Of a stretch of DNA of 64,000 bases, positions 26,588 through 38,012 are shown in pieces. A model generated the notes under the pieces. The model was not told where the DNA came from. It did not search any database and worked only from the letters and a program-made list of their open reading frames with translations. The stretch is from NCBI RefSeq assembly GCF_001426265.1, contig NZ_LMDG01000035.1:248001-312000 (forward strand), in the 5' to 3' direction. Each line of letters opens with the position of its first letter. Position 1 is the first letter of the stretch. This DNA comes from Rhizobium sp. Root1220. Its GTDB lineage: Bacteria; Pseudomonadota; Alphaproteobacteria; Rhizobiales; Rhizobiaceae. The translations under genes and the position numbers were made by a program.

Positions 26588-28726
26588 ATGACGAAGAAGA
26601 CGCTTGGCGATTGGCAGGCGCTTGCCGAGAAGGAGCTTCGCGCTTCACCCGAGACGCTCGTCTGGAAAACGCCCGAAGGGATCGACGTCAAGCCGCTTTA
26701 CACTGAAAGCGATGTCGAAGGGATCGCCCATCTGGGTTCGCTGCCGGGCCTTTCCCCGTTCACCCGAGGCCCGCGCGCGACGATGTATGCCGGTCGTCCA
26801 TGGACGATCCGGCAATATGCCGGCTTTTCGACCGCCGAAGCCTCGAATGCTTTCTACCGGAAGGCGCTTGCCGCCGGCCAGCAGGGTGTTTCGGTGGCCT
26901 TCGACCTCGCCACCCATCGCGGCTATGACAGCGATCACCCGCGGGTCATCGGCGATGTCGGCAAGGCGGGCGTCGCGATCGACAGCGTCGAGGACATGAA
27001 GATCCTGTTCGATGGCATTCCGTTGGAGAGGGTGTCGGTTTCCATGACCATGAATGGCGCGGTGATCCCGATCCTGGCCAGCTTCATCGTCGCCGGCGAG
27101 GAGCAGGGGGTTCCGCGCGCGGCGCTCTCGGGCACCATCCAGAACGACATCCTCAAGGAATTCATGGTCCGCAACACCTACATCTATCCGCCGGTGCCAT
27201 CGATGCGGATCGTCGCAGACATCATCGAGTACACGGCGCGGGAGATGCCGAAGTTCAATTCGATATCGATCTCCGGCTACCACATGCAGGAGGCCGGCGC
27301 GACGCTGGTACAGGAACTCGCCTTCACGCTGGCTGACGGGCGCGAATATGTCCGGGCAGCGCTTGCCAAGGGCCTGAACGTCGATGAATTTGCCGGCCGC
27401 CTTTCCTTCTTCTTCGCCATCGGCATGAATTTTTTCATGGAAGCCGCCAAGCTCCGCGCCGCGCGGCTGCTCTGGACGCGTATCATGCAGGAATTCAAGC
27501 CGCAGAAGGCGTCGTCACTGATGCTGCGCACGCATTGCCAGACGTCGGGTGTGTCACTGCAGGAGCAGGATCCCTACAACAACATCATCCGCACCGCCTT
27601 TGAGGCGATGTCTGCCGTGCTTGGCGGTACGCAATCGCTGCATACAAATTCCTTCGACGAAGCAATCGCCTTGCCGACCGAGTTTTCCGCACGCATCGCC
27701 CGCAACACGCAACTGATCCTTCAGCACGAGACCGGAGTGACCAGGGTGGTCGACCCGCTCGCCGGCTCCTACTATGTCGAGAGCCTGACCAAGGACCTCG
27801 CCGACAAGGCCTGGGCGCTGATCGAGGAGGTCGAGGCGCTCGGCGGCATGACCAAGGCCGTCAACGCTGGCTTGCCGAAGCGGCTGATCGAGGAAGCGGC
27901 AACCCGCCGTCAGGCCGCCGTCGACAAGGGTGACGAGGTCATCGTCGGGGTGAACAAGCACCGCCTCGACGACGAGCAGCCGATCGATATCCTCGAAATC
28001 GACAACAGCGCGGTCCGGGCCGCCCAGATCAGGCGACTCGAGGATACCAAGCGCCGGCGCGACGCCGCGGTGGTTGGCGAAACACTCGATCGGCTGGCCG
28101 CCGCGGCAAGCAGCGGAACAGGCAACCTGCTTGAGCTTGCCGTCGGCGCGGCGCGGGCCAGGGCGACCGTCGGAGAAATCTCCGACGCGATGCGACGCGT
28201 CTTTGGCGACCATGCCGCGACGCCCGAGGTCATCAGGGACGTCTATGGCGAGGCCTATCGCGACGAGCCTGAGCTGGCGGTGCTCAGGACCCGCATGTCG
28301 GATGTCAGCAAGGCGCTCGGACAAACGCCGAAAATCATGGTGGCCAAGCTTGGCCAGGACGGCCACGACCGCGGCGCCAAGGTGATTGCTTCGGCCTTCG
28401 GCGATATCGGCTTCGACGTGCTCGCCGGCCCCCTCTTCCAGACGCCTCAGGAGGCGGCCGACCTTGCAATTGCCAGCAAGGTTCATGTCGTCGGCATGTC
28501 GTCGCTGGCGGCCGGACACAAGACACTGGCACCGCAGCTGATCGACGCGCTGAAAGCGAACGGCGCCGGTGATGTTATTGTCGTCGTCGGCGGCGTCATA
28601 CCACGCCAGGACTATCAGTTCCTCACCGACCACGGCGTTGCCGCCGTCTTCGGGCCGGGAACCAACGTGCTGGAAGCGGCAAACTCGGTGCTCGATCTGC
28701 TTGAAGGAAAACGCCGCAATCAATAG
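26588..28726 (+). CDS. scpA: Methylmalonyl-CoA mutase (single-chain, B12-dependent)
   Basis: 712 residues, called bhbA in Sinorhizobium. It interconverts methylmalonyl-CoA and succinyl-CoA. The N-terminal TIM barrel binds CoA ([55 protein letters not shown]). The C-terminal domain has the B12 motif [10 protein letters not shown] (base-off His). The length matches the single-polypeptide large-subunit type. GGAGGATGAAAA precedes the ATG. A solitary gene; no epimerase or meaB chaperone is adjacent. Confidence 0.96.
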   Translation: MTKKTLGDWQALAEKELRASPETLVWKTPEGIDVKPLYTESDVEGIAHLGSLPGLSPFTRGPRATMYAGRPWTIRQYAGFSTAEASNAFYRKALAAGQQGVSVAFDLATHRGYDSDHPRVIGDVGKAGVAIDSVEDMKILFDGIPLERVSVSMTMNGAVIPILASFIVAGEEQGVPRAALSGTIQNDILKEFMVRNTYIYPPVPSMRIVADIIEYTAREMPKFNSISISGYHMQEAGATLVQELAFTLADGREYVRAALAKGLNVDEFAGRLSFFFAIGMNFFMEAAKLRAARLLWTRIMQEFKPQKASSLMLRTHCQTSGVSLQEQDPYNNIIRTAFEAMSAVLGGTQSLHTNSFDEAIALPTEFSARIARNTQLILQHETGVTRVVDPLAGSYYVESLTKDLADKAWALIEEVEALGGMTKAVNAGLPKRLIEEAATRRQAAVDKGDEVIVGVNKHRLDDEQPIDILEIDNSAVRAAQIRRLEDTKRRRDAAVVGETLDRLAAAASSGTGNLLELAVGAARARATVGEISDAMRRVFGDHAATPEVIRDVYGEAYRDEPELAVLRTRMSDVSKALGQTPKIMVAKLGQDGHDRGAKVIASAFGDIGFDVLAGPLFQTPQEAADLAIASKVHVVGMSSLAAGHKTLAPQLIDALKANGAGDVIVVVGGVIPRQDYQFLTDHGVAAVFGPGTNVLEAANSVLDLLEGKRRNQ

Positions 28727-28878
28727 CAGGTTGCTGCCATGTTCCGTTCGGGAGGGCTCCTTTTATGGGCGACCTGCCCATTCCATTTGCAAGCTGGCCG
28801 GGCTCGACACCATCCGTTCATACGCCGTGAATGGGCCTTTCCCCGTGAAAGTCAAAATCCCACCGAAACAAGCGCTTA

Positions 28879-28893
28879 TGAAAATCAATTTCA
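28879..28893. promoter_or_regulatory. TGAAA-N5-TTTCA dyad upstream of Gfo/Idh-ABC operon
   Basis: The inverted repeat TGAAAATCAATTTCA lies about 95 bases before the Gfo/Idh start in an AT-rich leader. A close relative (TGAAA-N4-TTTCA) lies in the divergent promoter at 37916. It may be an RpiR-type operator shared by both operons. Confidence 0.45.
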
Positions 28894-28986
28894 TGGTTTC
28901 AACTTTTTCTGTGTTTCGTGTTGACGCCTTCGAAATTTTGTCCCAACTTGACGAAAATAAATTACGTAAGTGGGAACGAGAACGGC

Positions 28987-30144
28987 ATGAAAGTGGGAAT
29001 TATCGGGCTGGGTTTCCGGCTCGGCTATCTTGGCTATGTCTTCAAGTCTGTTGACGAAAGCTTCGAGATCGTCGGTTACGTCGATCCCGATCCGGCGGGT
29101 CTGCCTGGCCTTGTCGAACAGGGAATTTCCGCTGGCACTGCTTACGCTTCCCCCGAAGAGCTGATCGCCGGCGAAAAGCTTGATCTCCTCATGATCGGTT
29201 CACCGAACCATATGCATCTCGACCACATCCGGCTCGGCCTCGAGTCCGGGCTCAAGGTCTTCTGCGAAAAGCCCATCGTCACCACGATTTCCGAGAGCGT
29301 CGAGCTGGCGCGCTTGATGGCCAGGTTCGGTCATGAACGCTTGATGGTCGGCCTCGTGCTGCGTTATTCGCCGCTATACAAGGACCTGCGCGCCATTCAG
29401 GCCACCGGCAAGCTCGGCCAGATCGTTTCAATCGAGGCTTCGGAGCACATCGAGCCCTATCACGGCGCCTTCTTCATGCGCGACTGGCGCCGCTACGAGC
29501 GTTATTCCGGCAGTTTCATGCTGGAAAAATGCTGCCACGACCTCGACCTCTACAACGGCGTCGTCGGCGCTCGTCCCGAGCGCGTGGCAAGCTTCGGCGG
29601 CCGAAAGAGCTTCACGCCGGCAAACGATCCGGCCCGCGAAGGCATAAACGACCTTGAACTCTTCCATCGCAAGCCGAGCGGCTGGATGGGCTCCGACAAG
29701 GTTTTCGACAGCGATGCCGACATCATCGACTATCAGGTGGCAATCGTGGAGTATGCGAACGGCGTGGGCATGAACTTCCATACCAATCTCAATGTACCGG
29801 ACCAATTCCGCCGCTTCGCCATCATGGGCTCGCGCGGCATGGCCGAGGGCGATTTCGTGCGCGGCTATCTCGATGTTCACGAGCAGCTGACCGGCAAGAA
29901 GGTCGTCGAGAACAAGTATGTCGCGACCGAGCTTTCCCAGCACTACGGCGCCGACGAACAGATGGCCGCCGACCTGCTCGACAGCGTGCGGACCGGCACC
30001 GAGCTTCCCGTCTCGACATTGAATGCACTGGAGGCCGGCATCCTCGCCCTGTCGATGGACGAGGCGCGAATGAAGAAGGCGGTCATCGACCTGCGTCCCG
30101 TGTGGGACAGGTTCGACGAGGCCCTGCACGCCAGAGCGGCTTGA
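28987..30144 (+). CDS. Gfo/Idh/MocA family oxidoreductase
   Basis: 385 residues. Rossmann segment GIIGLGFRLGYLGYVF, substrate-loop CEKPIVTTI, and the C-terminal alpha/beta domain with FMLEKCCHDLDLYNGVVG. It is an NAD(P)-dependent sugar or inositol-type dehydrogenase. The start at 28987 follows a GGGAACGAG; the frame is open 23 codons further but without family similarity. First gene of an operon with two permeases, a binding protein and an ATPase, so it likely acts on the imported sugar. Substrate unknown. Confidence 0.9.
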   Translation: MKVGIIGLGFRLGYLGYVFKSVDESFEIVGYVDPDPAGLPGLVEQGISAGTAYASPEELIAGEKLDLLMIGSPNHMHLDHIRLGLESGLKVFCEKPIVTTISESVELARLMARFGHERLMVGLVLRYSPLYKDLRAIQATGKLGQIVSIEASEHIEPYHGAFFMRDWRRYERYSGSFMLEKCCHDLDLYNGVVGARPERVASFGGRKSFTPANDPAREGINDLELFHRKPSGWMGSDKVFDSDADIIDYQVAIVEYANGVGMNFHTNLNVPDQFRRFAIMGSRGMAEGDFVRGYLDVHEQLTGKKVVENKYVATELSQHYGADEQMAADLLDSVRTGTELPVSTLNALEAGILALSMDEARMKKAVIDLRPVWDRFDEALHARAA

Positions 30145-30157
30145 GGAGGGCGGCAAG

Positions 30158-31042
30158 ATGAGTGTTCAAAGAAGCACGGTCATCTTCGCCTGGATACTGC
30201 TTCTCCCGGCTGTCCTCTATGTCACGGTGATCGTCGCCTACCCGCTGGTCGACACCTTTATTCTTTCCTTCACCGACGCCTCGCTGAAGAAGACGACCAA
30301 CTGGGTCGGGTGGGCAAACTACAGCAAGATCTTCAACGCGACCTTTGCTGAAGTGATCATCAGGACCTTCATCTGGACCTTCTTCTCAGTCTCCATCAAG
30401 ATGATCATCGGCGTCTTCGGCGCCACGATGCTGAATTCGGCAGTACCCGGCCGTGCGCTGTTCCGGGTGCTGACCATGCCGCCCTGGATCGTCCCCATGG
30501 CGATCGGGATCTTCATGTGGGGCTGGATGTACAACGGCCAGTTCGGAATGATTTCCGGGCTTCTTCAGCGCTCCGGGCTCGCCTCCGGGCCTGTGGCTTT
30601 CCTTGCTGAAGGTTCGACCGCCTTCTGGGCGACCGTTATCACCGACGTCTGGATCGGCGTGCCTCTGGTGACCCTCTACATGCTCGCTGCCATGCAGGCG
30701 ATCCCGCAGGATCTCTACGAGGCCGCGTGGACGGATGGGGCTGGCCGTTTCTATCGCTTCCGCCGCATCACGCTGCCGCTCATCGTCCCCTCGATGATCA
30801 CCATGTCGATGCTGTCCCTGATCGCGACCTTCAACTCCTTCGACATCATCTGGATCCTCACGCGCGGCGGGCCGAGCGGCGAAACCACGACGATGATCAT
30901 CGACACTTACCGGACGGCGATCGGCTCGAACAAATACGGCGAAGGCGCGGCGCGCGCCGTGCTGATCTGCATCTTCCTGTCGATTTTCTGCCTCTGCTAC
31001 TTCCGCGTGACCAGCCGCCTTGCCTCCGGAGACAAGCGATGA
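30158..31042 (+). CDS. Sugar ABC transporter permease, MalF/UgpA type
   Basis: 294 residues, six membrane segments, EAA loop DLYEAAWTDGAGRFYRFRRI. GGAGGGCGGCAAG lies before the ATG, 14 bases after the Gfo/Idh stop. Its stop overlaps the next permease start (ATGA). Substrate unknown. Confidence 0.93.
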   Translation: MSVQRSTVIFAWILLLPAVLYVTVIVAYPLVDTFILSFTDASLKKTTNWVGWANYSKIFNATFAEVIIRTFIWTFFSVSIKMIIGVFGATMLNSAVPGRALFRVLTMPPWIVPMAIGIFMWGWMYNGQFGMISGLLQRSGLASGPVAFLAEGSTAFWATVITDVWIGVPLVTLYMLAAMQAIPQDLYEAAWTDGAGRFYRFRRITLPLIVPSMITMSMLSLIATFNSFDIIWILTRGGPSGETTTMIIDTYRTAIGSNKYGEGAARAVLICIFLSIFCLCYFRVTSRLASGDKR

Positions 31043-31899
31043 AACAGCCGCACATGATGATCAACCGGTACAAATGGTATGAGATCATCGGCATCTATGC
31101 CGGCATCTTTGTGTTCCTGACCTTCGTGCTAGCGCCGTTCGTCGAAGGCTTCCTCGTTTCGCTGAAGCCGCTCAGCCAGCTCTTCTCCTCGCCTTACCGT
31201 TTCATTCCCGAGAATGGCTCCTTCGAGGCCTACCGGACGATGTGGGTGAGCGTGCCGGGCTTTGCCCGCTACATCTTCAATTCGTTCTTCATCTCGACCA
31301 TCGTGACGGCTGTCGTACTGGTGCTCGTCGTTCCCGCCTCCTATGCGTTCGCGCGGTTTGAATTCAAGGGCGCAGGGCTGTTGCTCGGTGCGTTCCTGGC
31401 CGTCAACATGTTTTCGGGCGCCGTGCTGCTCATCCCGCTGTTCAGGCTGATGCGCACGCTTGGCCTGCTCAATACCTATTTCGCGATCATGGTCCCGGGC
31501 ATCGCCTTCCTGATCCCCTCGGCGATCTGGCTGCTCAGAACCTACATGATGCGCATTCCCCGGGAATTGGATGAGGCCGCCTTCGTCGATGGCGCCAGCC
31601 ACTTCTATACGCTGCGCCGCGTTATCCTGCCGATTGCCATGCCCGGTATCACCGTGGTGGCAATCACCACCTTCATCGGCTCCTATGCCCAACAGTTCAT
31701 CTTTGCGCTGACTTTCAATTCCAAGACCGAGTTCGCGCCGCTGCCGGTTGGGCTCTTCGCCTATTTCGGCCGTCAGGAAGTCATATGGAATGAGTTGATG
31801 GCCGCGAGCTTCGTCGGCATTGCGCCGGCGATGATCGTGATCTTCTTCCTTCAACGGTATCTCGTCAGCGGGCTCACCGCGGGCGCGGTGAAACAGTAA
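31039..31899 (+). CDS. Sugar ABC transporter permease, MalG/UgpE type
   Basis: 286 residues, six membrane segments, EAA loop ELDEAAFVDGASHFYTLRRV, and the family C-terminus (LQRYLVSGLTAGAVKQ). The ATG at 31039 overlaps the stop of the first permease by four bases, so the two subunits are coupled. The open frame extends upstream to 30727, but that part lies antiphase within the first permease. Confidence 0.93.
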   Translation: MKQPHMMINRYKWYEIIGIYAGIFVFLTFVLAPFVEGFLVSLKPLSQLFSSPYRFIPENGSFEAYRTMWVSVPGFARYIFNSFFISTIVTAVVLVLVVPASYAFARFEFKGAGLLLGAFLAVNMFSGAVLLIPLFRLMRTLGLLNTYFAIMVPGIAFLIPSAIWLLRTYMMRIPRELDEAAFVDGASHFYTLRRVILPIAMPGITVVAITTFIGSYAQQFIFALTFNSKTEFAPLPVGLFAYFGRQEVIWNELMAASFVGIAPAMIVIFFLQRYLVSGLTAGAVKQ

Positions 31900-31933
31900 G
31901 CCAACCACCAGAGAAAAAACGGGAGCTAATAAA

Positions 31934-33163
31934 GTGACAATTCAATTCAAAACCGGGCTGATGGCCCTTGCCCTGCTCGGCTCCACCGCGCTCGGCGCCA
32001 TGACCGCGCACGCTGCCGACCAGGAAATCACCTGGATCTATTGCGGCGACAAGATCGACCCGATCCACGAGAAGTACATCAAGGAATGGGAAGGCAAGAA
32101 CCCGGGCTGGAAGGTCACGCCCGAGGTTGTCGGCTGGGAACAGTGCCAGGACAAGGCGACGACGCTCGCTGCTGCCGGCACGCCCGTCGGCATGGCCTAT
32201 GTCGGCTCGCGCACGCTCAAGGAATTCGCCCAGAACGAGCTGATCGTTCCGGTGCCGATGACCGACGAAGAGAAGAAGAGCTACTATCCGAACATCGTCG
32301 ATACCGTTACCTTCAATGACACCCAGTGGGGCGTGCCGGTCGCCTTCTCGACCAAGGCCCTCTACTGGAACAAGGACCTCTTCAAGCAGGCCGGCCTCGA
32401 CCCGGAAAGCCCGCCGAAGACCTGGGCTGAAGAAATCGCCGATGCCAAGGCCATCAAGGAGAAGACCGGTATCGCTGGCTACGGCCTGCCGGCCAAGACC
32501 TTCGACAACACCATGCACCAGTTCATGCATTGGGTTTACACCAACAACGGCAAGGTCATCGACGGCGAAAAGATCACGATCGACAGCCCGGAAGTGTTGG
32601 CAGCGCTGCAGGCCTACAAGGACATCACGCCCTATTCCGTCGAAGGTGCCACCGCCTACGAACAGAACGAAATCCGCGCCATCTTCCTCGACGGCAAGGT
32701 CGGCATGATCCAGGCAGGCTCGGGTGCCGCCGCCCGCCTCAAGGACACCAAGATCAACTGGGGCGTCGCCCCGCTGCCGCTCGGCCCGTCGGCCAAGGGT
32801 GAAGGCACGCTGCTGATCACCGACAGCCTGGCCGTCTTCAAGGGCACGGGCGTAGAGGAAAAAGCGACTGAATTCGCCAAGTTCATCACCTCTCCCGGTC
32901 CGCAGGGCGAATACGAGCTTCAGGGCGGCGCCGGCCTCACGCCGCTGCGCCCGTCGCCGAAGGTCGATGAATTCGTCAAGGCCGATCCCTCGTGGAAGCC
33001 GTTCATCGATGGCATCGCCTTTGGTGGCCCCGAGCCGCTCTTCACCGACTACAAGGGCTTCCAGAACTCGATCATCGAAATGGTCCAGTCCGTCGTGACG
33101 GGCAAGGCCGAACCGGCCGATGCCCTCAAGAAGGCTTCTGGCGAAATCGACGCGTTCAAGTAA
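31934..33163 (+). CDS. Sugar ABC transporter substrate-binding protein (SBP family 1)
   Basis: 409 residues from a GTG start with GGGAGC upstream. Signal peptide [18 protein letters not shown] is cleaved near AADQEITW. The mature protein is MalE-like ([39 protein letters not shown]). Here the binding protein is the fourth gene, after the permeases, and is followed by a strong hairpin before the ATPase gene. Ligand unknown. Confidence 0.92.
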   Translation: MTIQFKTGLMALALLGSTALGAMTAHAADQEITWIYCGDKIDPIHEKYIKEWEGKNPGWKVTPEVVGWEQCQDKATTLAAAGTPVGMAYVGSRTLKEFAQNELIVPVPMTDEEKKSYYPNIVDTVTFNDTQWGVPVAFSTKALYWNKDLFKQAGLDPESPPKTWAEEIADAKAIKEKTGIAGYGLPAKTFDNTMHQFMHWVYTNNGKVIDGEKITIDSPEVLAALQAYKDITPYSVEGATAYEQNEIRAIFLDGKVGMIQAGSGAAARLKDTKINWGVAPLPLGPSAKGEGTLLITDSLAVFKGTGVEEKATEFAKFITSPGPQGEYELQGGAGLTPLRPSPKVDEFVKADPSWKPFIDGIAFGGPEPLFTDYKGFQNSIIEMVQSVVTGKAEPADALKKASGEIDAFK

Positions 33164-33172
33164 GCCTTTGTC

Positions 33173-33201
33173 AGGATCGCGGGCGCAACACCCGCGATCC
33201 T
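33173..33201 (+). promoter_or_regulatory. 11-bp intercistronic hairpin after binding-protein gene
   Basis: AGGATCGCGGG and its exact complement flank a 7-base loop, starting 10 bases after the binding-protein stop. There is no T tract. It fits message stabilisation or partial attenuation before the ATPase gene. Confidence 0.7.
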
Positions 33202-33251
33202 CCAACTATCGAGTGCAAACGCCGTCCGCGCAGCGGCGACCGGAGACAGTT

Positions 33252-34388
<1,137 letters not shown>

Positions 34389-34403
34389 TCGCAGTCAGGC
34401 TGC

Positions 34404-34706
34404 TCAGCGGTCCAGGAAGTGGTAGAAATAGTTGTTCGCCACGTAGGAGTATGATCCGCGGTCGATGATGTTCAGCCTGGACATGCAGCTTCGCAACGCG
34501 GTGACATACAAGAGGCTGTTGGGATTGGAAGATCCGCGACGGTAGGCCTCCGGCTCACAATAGCGCAGAGCACGATCGAACCGTGCCGTAAGCATAGGAT
34601 CGGAATCGACCCTGACGCCATGGTATGTCTGCCATTGCCATGGAGCTTCGGCTGCCGAAATGCACGCCAGGCTCGCCACCATTCCCAATGCCACCCAGAC
34701 TCTCAT
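34404..34706 (-). CDS. Small secreted protein of unknown function
   Basis: 100 residues. The N-terminus (MRVWVALGMVASLACISAAE) is a Sec-type signal peptide. The mature part is polar and aromatic-rich (PWQWQTYHGVRVDSDPML; YSYVANNYFYHFLD) and has two Cys that could pair. AGGAG lies 9 bases before the ATG at 34706; the frame is open 13 codons further upstream. I do not recognise the family. It converges with the ATPase gene on its left. Confidence 0.65.
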   Translation of the reverse strand: MRVWVALGMVASLACISAAEAPWQWQTYHGVRVDSDPMLTARFDRALRYCEPEAYRRGSSNPNSLLYVTALRSCMSRLNIIDRGSYSYVANNYFYHFLDR

Positions 34707-34816
34707 CGATTTGAACTCCTGATCGTCAATACCGTTGCTGCACAACAGAAGATGCGCTCCCCGGCAGCAACGTCAAGATGTCTAAGTCAAAGGAATGCGT
34801 TCGGTTTTCCGGATGG

Positions 34817-35923
34817 TTACCAGACCAGGCCGCGGGCCGCCACATCCTCGACGCGCGTCACCACGCCGTCGCGATGAAAGACCATGGTGTCGAACAGGTT
34901 GGAGACGACGCAGGTGTGGTTCGGAATGATACGGATCTTCTCGCCGATCTCCGGACGCTTGCCCGTGCACCTGGACAGATCGATCACCCCATGCTCTTCC
35001 GAGAGGCCGGTGATGACCGCGTCGGGATAACCGACAACGGTACCGAAGTCCGCGAAGCCGAGCAGGTCCGAGGTCAGCGCCTTCGAGCCGGCATCGACAA
35101 CGGCGCGGTCGGAGGTTGGACGGGAAACCACGGTTGCCAGCACGTGCATGGCGCAGTCGTCCTCACCGCAATGTCCGGCCCGAACCATCGAGCGGTCGTT
35201 GTAGATATAGGTTCCTGCCCGATGCTCGGTCGCGGCCGTCACCAGATGCGCCTCGAACAGGCTGGGTGTCCCGCCGTTGCTGACGATCGCGCAATCGATG
35301 CCTTCGGCCTTGAGGACCGACACCGTCTCGCTCAGGAACGCCTGCACCTCGGACGCTGAACCCGGCTTCGGATAGTTCAACAGGCCGCCGAATGTCAGGC
35401 CCGGTGCTTCGTGGATATGCCGCGCAAGGGCTGCGGCTTCCGATGGCGTCTGCACACCACAGCGCCCCCCACCGGTATCGCATTCGACGAGGACGACAAG
35501 CGGCCGGCGCGAGGCGAAGTGTGCGGAGAGACCGTCAACGGTCACGTCGCTGTCCGCCACCACCTTCAGCCCGGAAATCCGGTCGTTCAGGCCCGAAAGG
35601 CGCGTGAGTTTCTCGGGACCGAGAATGTTGAAGGTGATGAGGATGTCTTCGAAGCCGGCGGAGGCGAACACTTCCGCCTCGCTGATTTTCTGGCAGTTGA
35701 TGCCCTTCGCCCCTGCTGCTGTCTGTTGGGCCGCAAGCGCCGGTATCTTGTGGGTCTTGATATGCGGCCGAAAATTCAGCCCATGCTCGTCCATGTAGGC
35801 TTGTAAGCGCGTGATGTTCGCTGCCAGCCGGTCCTCGTCGATGATCGGCCGCGGTGTGGAGAGATCAGAAACCTTGTCGCCGACCTTGGCCACGACGGCA
35901 AACGGGTTGTCCTGCATTGTCAC
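34817..35923 (-). CDS. D-threonine aldolase / D-serine dehydratase-like PLP enzyme
   Basis: 368 residues. An alanine-racemase-like N-terminal barrel has RPHIKTHK (Lys56 should carry PLP) and LVECDTGGGRCGV. The C-terminal domain has PNHTCVVSN with the His336/Cys338 metal pair typical of DSD1/D-TA enzymes. These enzymes cleave or deaminate D-beta-hydroxy amino acids. The GTG start at 35923 overlaps the MlrC stop (GTGA); an ATG at 35917 is an alternative. Last gene of the left-hand arm of the divergent catabolic cluster. Confidence 0.9.
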   Translation of the reverse strand: MTMQDNPFAVVAKVGDKVSDLSTPRPIIDEDRLAANITRLQAYMDEHGLNFRPHIKTHKIPALAAQQTAAGAKGINCQKISEAEVFASAGFEDILITFNILGPEKLTRLSGLNDRISGLKVVADSDVTVDGLSAHFASRRPLVVLVECDTGGGRCGVQTPSEAAALARHIHEAPGLTFGGLLNYPKPGSASEVQAFLSETVSVLKAEGIDCAIVSNGGTPSLFEAHLVTAATEHRAGTYIYNDRSMVRAGHCGEDDCAMHVLATVVSRPTSDRAVVDAGSKALTSDLLGFADFGTVVGYPDAVITGLSEEHGVIDLSRCTGKRPEIGEKIRIIPNHTCVVSNLFDTMVFHRDGVVTRVEDVAARGLVW

Positions 35924-37395
35924 GCTGCTCCGTGTTGGATGCCGTGCGGATCGGCAATCATCGGCCAGATGTTCTTCGGTGCGCGACGATAGGGCGTCTT
36001 GGCCGGATTGTTGGGATAAGGCGTCCCGGCCGAACAGTAAATGATTTTCGCGGCGATTTGCGAGAAGGACGCGAAGAAGTGGTTGGTCGACTTGATCACC
36101 AGAATCTTCTTTGACAACGGATCTATTCCCATTGCCGAAAACAGGCTGGGGTCGAAGCTCTGCGCGCGCGTCGAGTTCAAGATGATGTCAATGCCATTGA
36201 GGACAACGTGCGCGGCGTCGCCGAATGGCGCGAAGCTCTCGCCAAAGCGCATTTCGGCATTCGGAACTAGCTTCACTACCTTGACGATGCCATCGATCGG
36301 ATTGCCGGTGCCGGGCGCGGATTTCGCACCGAACCGCAGTGGGATTCGCGCCCCCTCGCCGGCCGCCATGCAGATCTGCACGGCCATCGGATCCCAGATC
36401 GTGCCGATGGCTGTCTCCGTGGCGCCTTTATCGAGAAGTTCCTCCAGAAGCACCGTCGCATCGCCCGCCGTGCCGCCGCCGGGATTGTCCCAGACGTCGG
36501 CGATGACAACCGGCCACGACGTTGCGGCCAATGCTTCCTCGACGGCCTGCTTTTCATCGATCTGCGGCATGATGAAGGTGCCGCGCTTGGAGAAAAGTTC
36601 GAGCCCCAGTTCGCGGGCGAGCGCGTCACCCTTTTCTTCCCTGTCGTTCGTCACCACGAGAAGCTTGGTTCCCATCTCCGGCACGTCGCCAGCCATGAAG
36701 CCATGGATGACCGAAATCGAGAGAATATCCGCGTCCTCGTTCTCGATCCGCATGATCTTGTCGACAACGGAACGCATCGGATCGCGCGAGGTCGGGTAGA
36801 CGTCGATCATTCGGCAGTCGAAGACCGACATGACGGGCTTGACGCGGCCTTCCAGCGTGTCGACGGCAATGCGCCAGAGATCTTCCGCCCGATCAACGAA
36901 ATCGGTATGCGGGAATTCCTTGAAATAGACGAAGAAATCAGCCGCCTTGATTCGCTTGGCGGTCAGGTGGCTGTGCGGGTCGAGTTCTGAGCAGACCAGG
37001 ATATCGGGGCCGACGATCTCGCGCACGCGTGCAAGAATATCGCCTTCGCTATCCTCGTAACCGTCTGCGACCATTGCTCCGTGCAGGCCGAGCACGACCG
37101 CATCCACCGGCATCGCCGCCCTCAACTGGTCGAGCACTTCATCGCGCAGGCCTTCATAGGCCGCGCGGTTGAGGAGGCCTGCCGGATCGGCCCAGGCGGC
37201 TGTCCCCTCGATCAGGTCCCATCCCTTTTCCGCGCAGACTCGCCGTCCGACGGTGATCGGGGCGGAGCAGAGCGTCGGTGTTTCGGGATGCTCACCGGGA
37301 GGCGCGTAGAGGGAAGCTTCGAAAGCCCGGCGATCGACGCAAATGGGAGAAAAGGTGTTGGTCTCGGTCGCGAGCGTCGCCGTGAAAATGCGCAA
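35920..37395 (-). CDS. MlrC-like (M81 family) metalloenzyme 1
   Basis: About 491 residues. N-terminal DUF1485/M81 domain (FTATLATETNTFSPICVDR; LGLHGAMVADGYEDSEGDIL; DPHSHLTAKRI) and C-terminal MlrC domain (LVIKSTNHFFASFSQIAAKI). The metal-binding Glu/Asp/His set appears intact (TETNTFSP, HGAM, DPHSH). M81 proteins include microcystinase MlrC, but most members hydrolyse or otherwise act on unknown small amides. The TTG at 37395 with AAAGG upstream gives a start right before the family N-terminus. A second M81 gene lies in the opposite arm at 42058. Confidence 0.88.
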   Translation of the reverse strand: MRIFTATLATETNTFSPICVDRRAFEASLYAPPGEHPETPTLCSAPITVGRRVCAEKGWDLIEGTAAWADPAGLLNRAAYEGLRDEVLDQLRAAMPVDAVVLGLHGAMVADGYEDSEGDILARVREIVGPDILVCSELDPHSHLTAKRIKAADFFVYFKEFPHTDFVDRAEDLWRIAVDTLEGRVKPVMSVFDCRMIDVYPTSRDPMRSVVDKIMRIENEDADILSISVIHGFMAGDVPEMGTKLLVVTNDREEKGDALARELGLELFSKRGTFIMPQIDEKQAVEEALAATSWPVVIADVWDNPGGGTAGDATVLLEELLDKGATETAIGTIWDPMAVQICMAAGEGARIPLRFGAKSAPGTGNPIDGIVKVVKLVPNAEMRFGESFAPFGDAAHVVLNGIDIILNSTRAQSFDPSLFSAMGIDPLSKKILVIKSTNHFFASFSQIAAKIIYCSAGTPYPNNPAKTPYRRAPKNIWPMIADPHGIQHGAA

Positions 37396-37415
37396 GGGTT
37401 CGGCCTTTGTGTTGA

Positions 37416-37901
37416 TCAGCCCATCGGGTTCGGCAGGTATCCGGTAAAGCCGGAAATCCTCCAGTGACCTTCGTGCAGGCGGCAATAATAAAGTGTCTGC
37501 CACTGCATGATGTCTCGGCTGCCATCAGCCTTGTCGATGCCACCGTCGAACTTCTTTCGCACGAGTGCCATCTCGCCCTCGATCTCGATGTCTTCTAGCG
37601 TCGTCGTCGTGAAGATGGCGGTGCGGGTGTCCTCGGCGAAGGACTGCGTCGCAAAGTCCTTCGCCTGGCGCAGCCACTCGTCGCGATAGGCCGCGAGGGT
37701 CGGGAATGCCAGGCGCCATTTGTCCGGGCTTGCGTCCTTGCGGCCGTCGATGCCGATGAAACCGTCCTTCACGAAATCGCGTTCCACCATCGACCAGTCG
37801 GCAGCGAGGAAAGCGTCGATGTCACGCGGAACGAGCATTTCCCAGATGGAGTGTCTGGCGACGTCGGACTCGGAGAAGGGGTTTTTGAAAGGATCGCGCA
37901 T
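37416..37901 (-). CDS. NTF2-like / SnoaL-fold protein of unknown function
   Basis: 161 residues. The size and pattern suggest a cone-shaped NTF2-like fold: an N-terminal helix (RHSIWEMLVPRDIDAFLAAD), then beta-rich segments with TAIFTTTTLEDIEIEGEMAL and WQTLYYCRLHEGHWRISGFT. Such proteins can be small enzymes or ligand-binding subunits. The ATG at 37901 has GGGGAA upstream. First gene of the left-hand arm; an inverted repeat lies 15-28 bases upstream of its start. Confidence 0.7.
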   Translation of the reverse strand: MRDPFKNPFSESDVARHSIWEMLVPRDIDAFLAADWSMVERDFVKDGFIGIDGRKDASPDKWRLAFPTLAAYRDEWLRQAKDFATQSFAEDTRTAIFTTTTLEDIEIEGEMALVRKKFDGGIDKADGSRDIMQWQTLYYCRLHEGHWRISGFTGYLPNPMG

Positions 37902-37915
37902 AAATTCCCCAGTAT

Positions 37916-37929
37916 TGAAATTCTTTTCA
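37916..37929. promoter_or_regulatory. TGAAA-N4-TTTCA dyad in the divergent promoter
   Basis: TGAAATTCTTTTCA lies in the 111-base gap between the two arms of the catabolic cluster. A weaker related site (CGAAAATAATTTGC) is at 37988-38001. These are candidate binding sites for the RpiR regulator at 38426 and resemble the dyad at 28879. Confidence 0.5.
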
Positions 37930-38012
37930 TGAACGGCGTTTTTCGCTGGCCAAATTCGGCTTTCTATGGTCACTTGTCAACTTATCACGAAAATAATTTG
38001 CAGGATTGATCG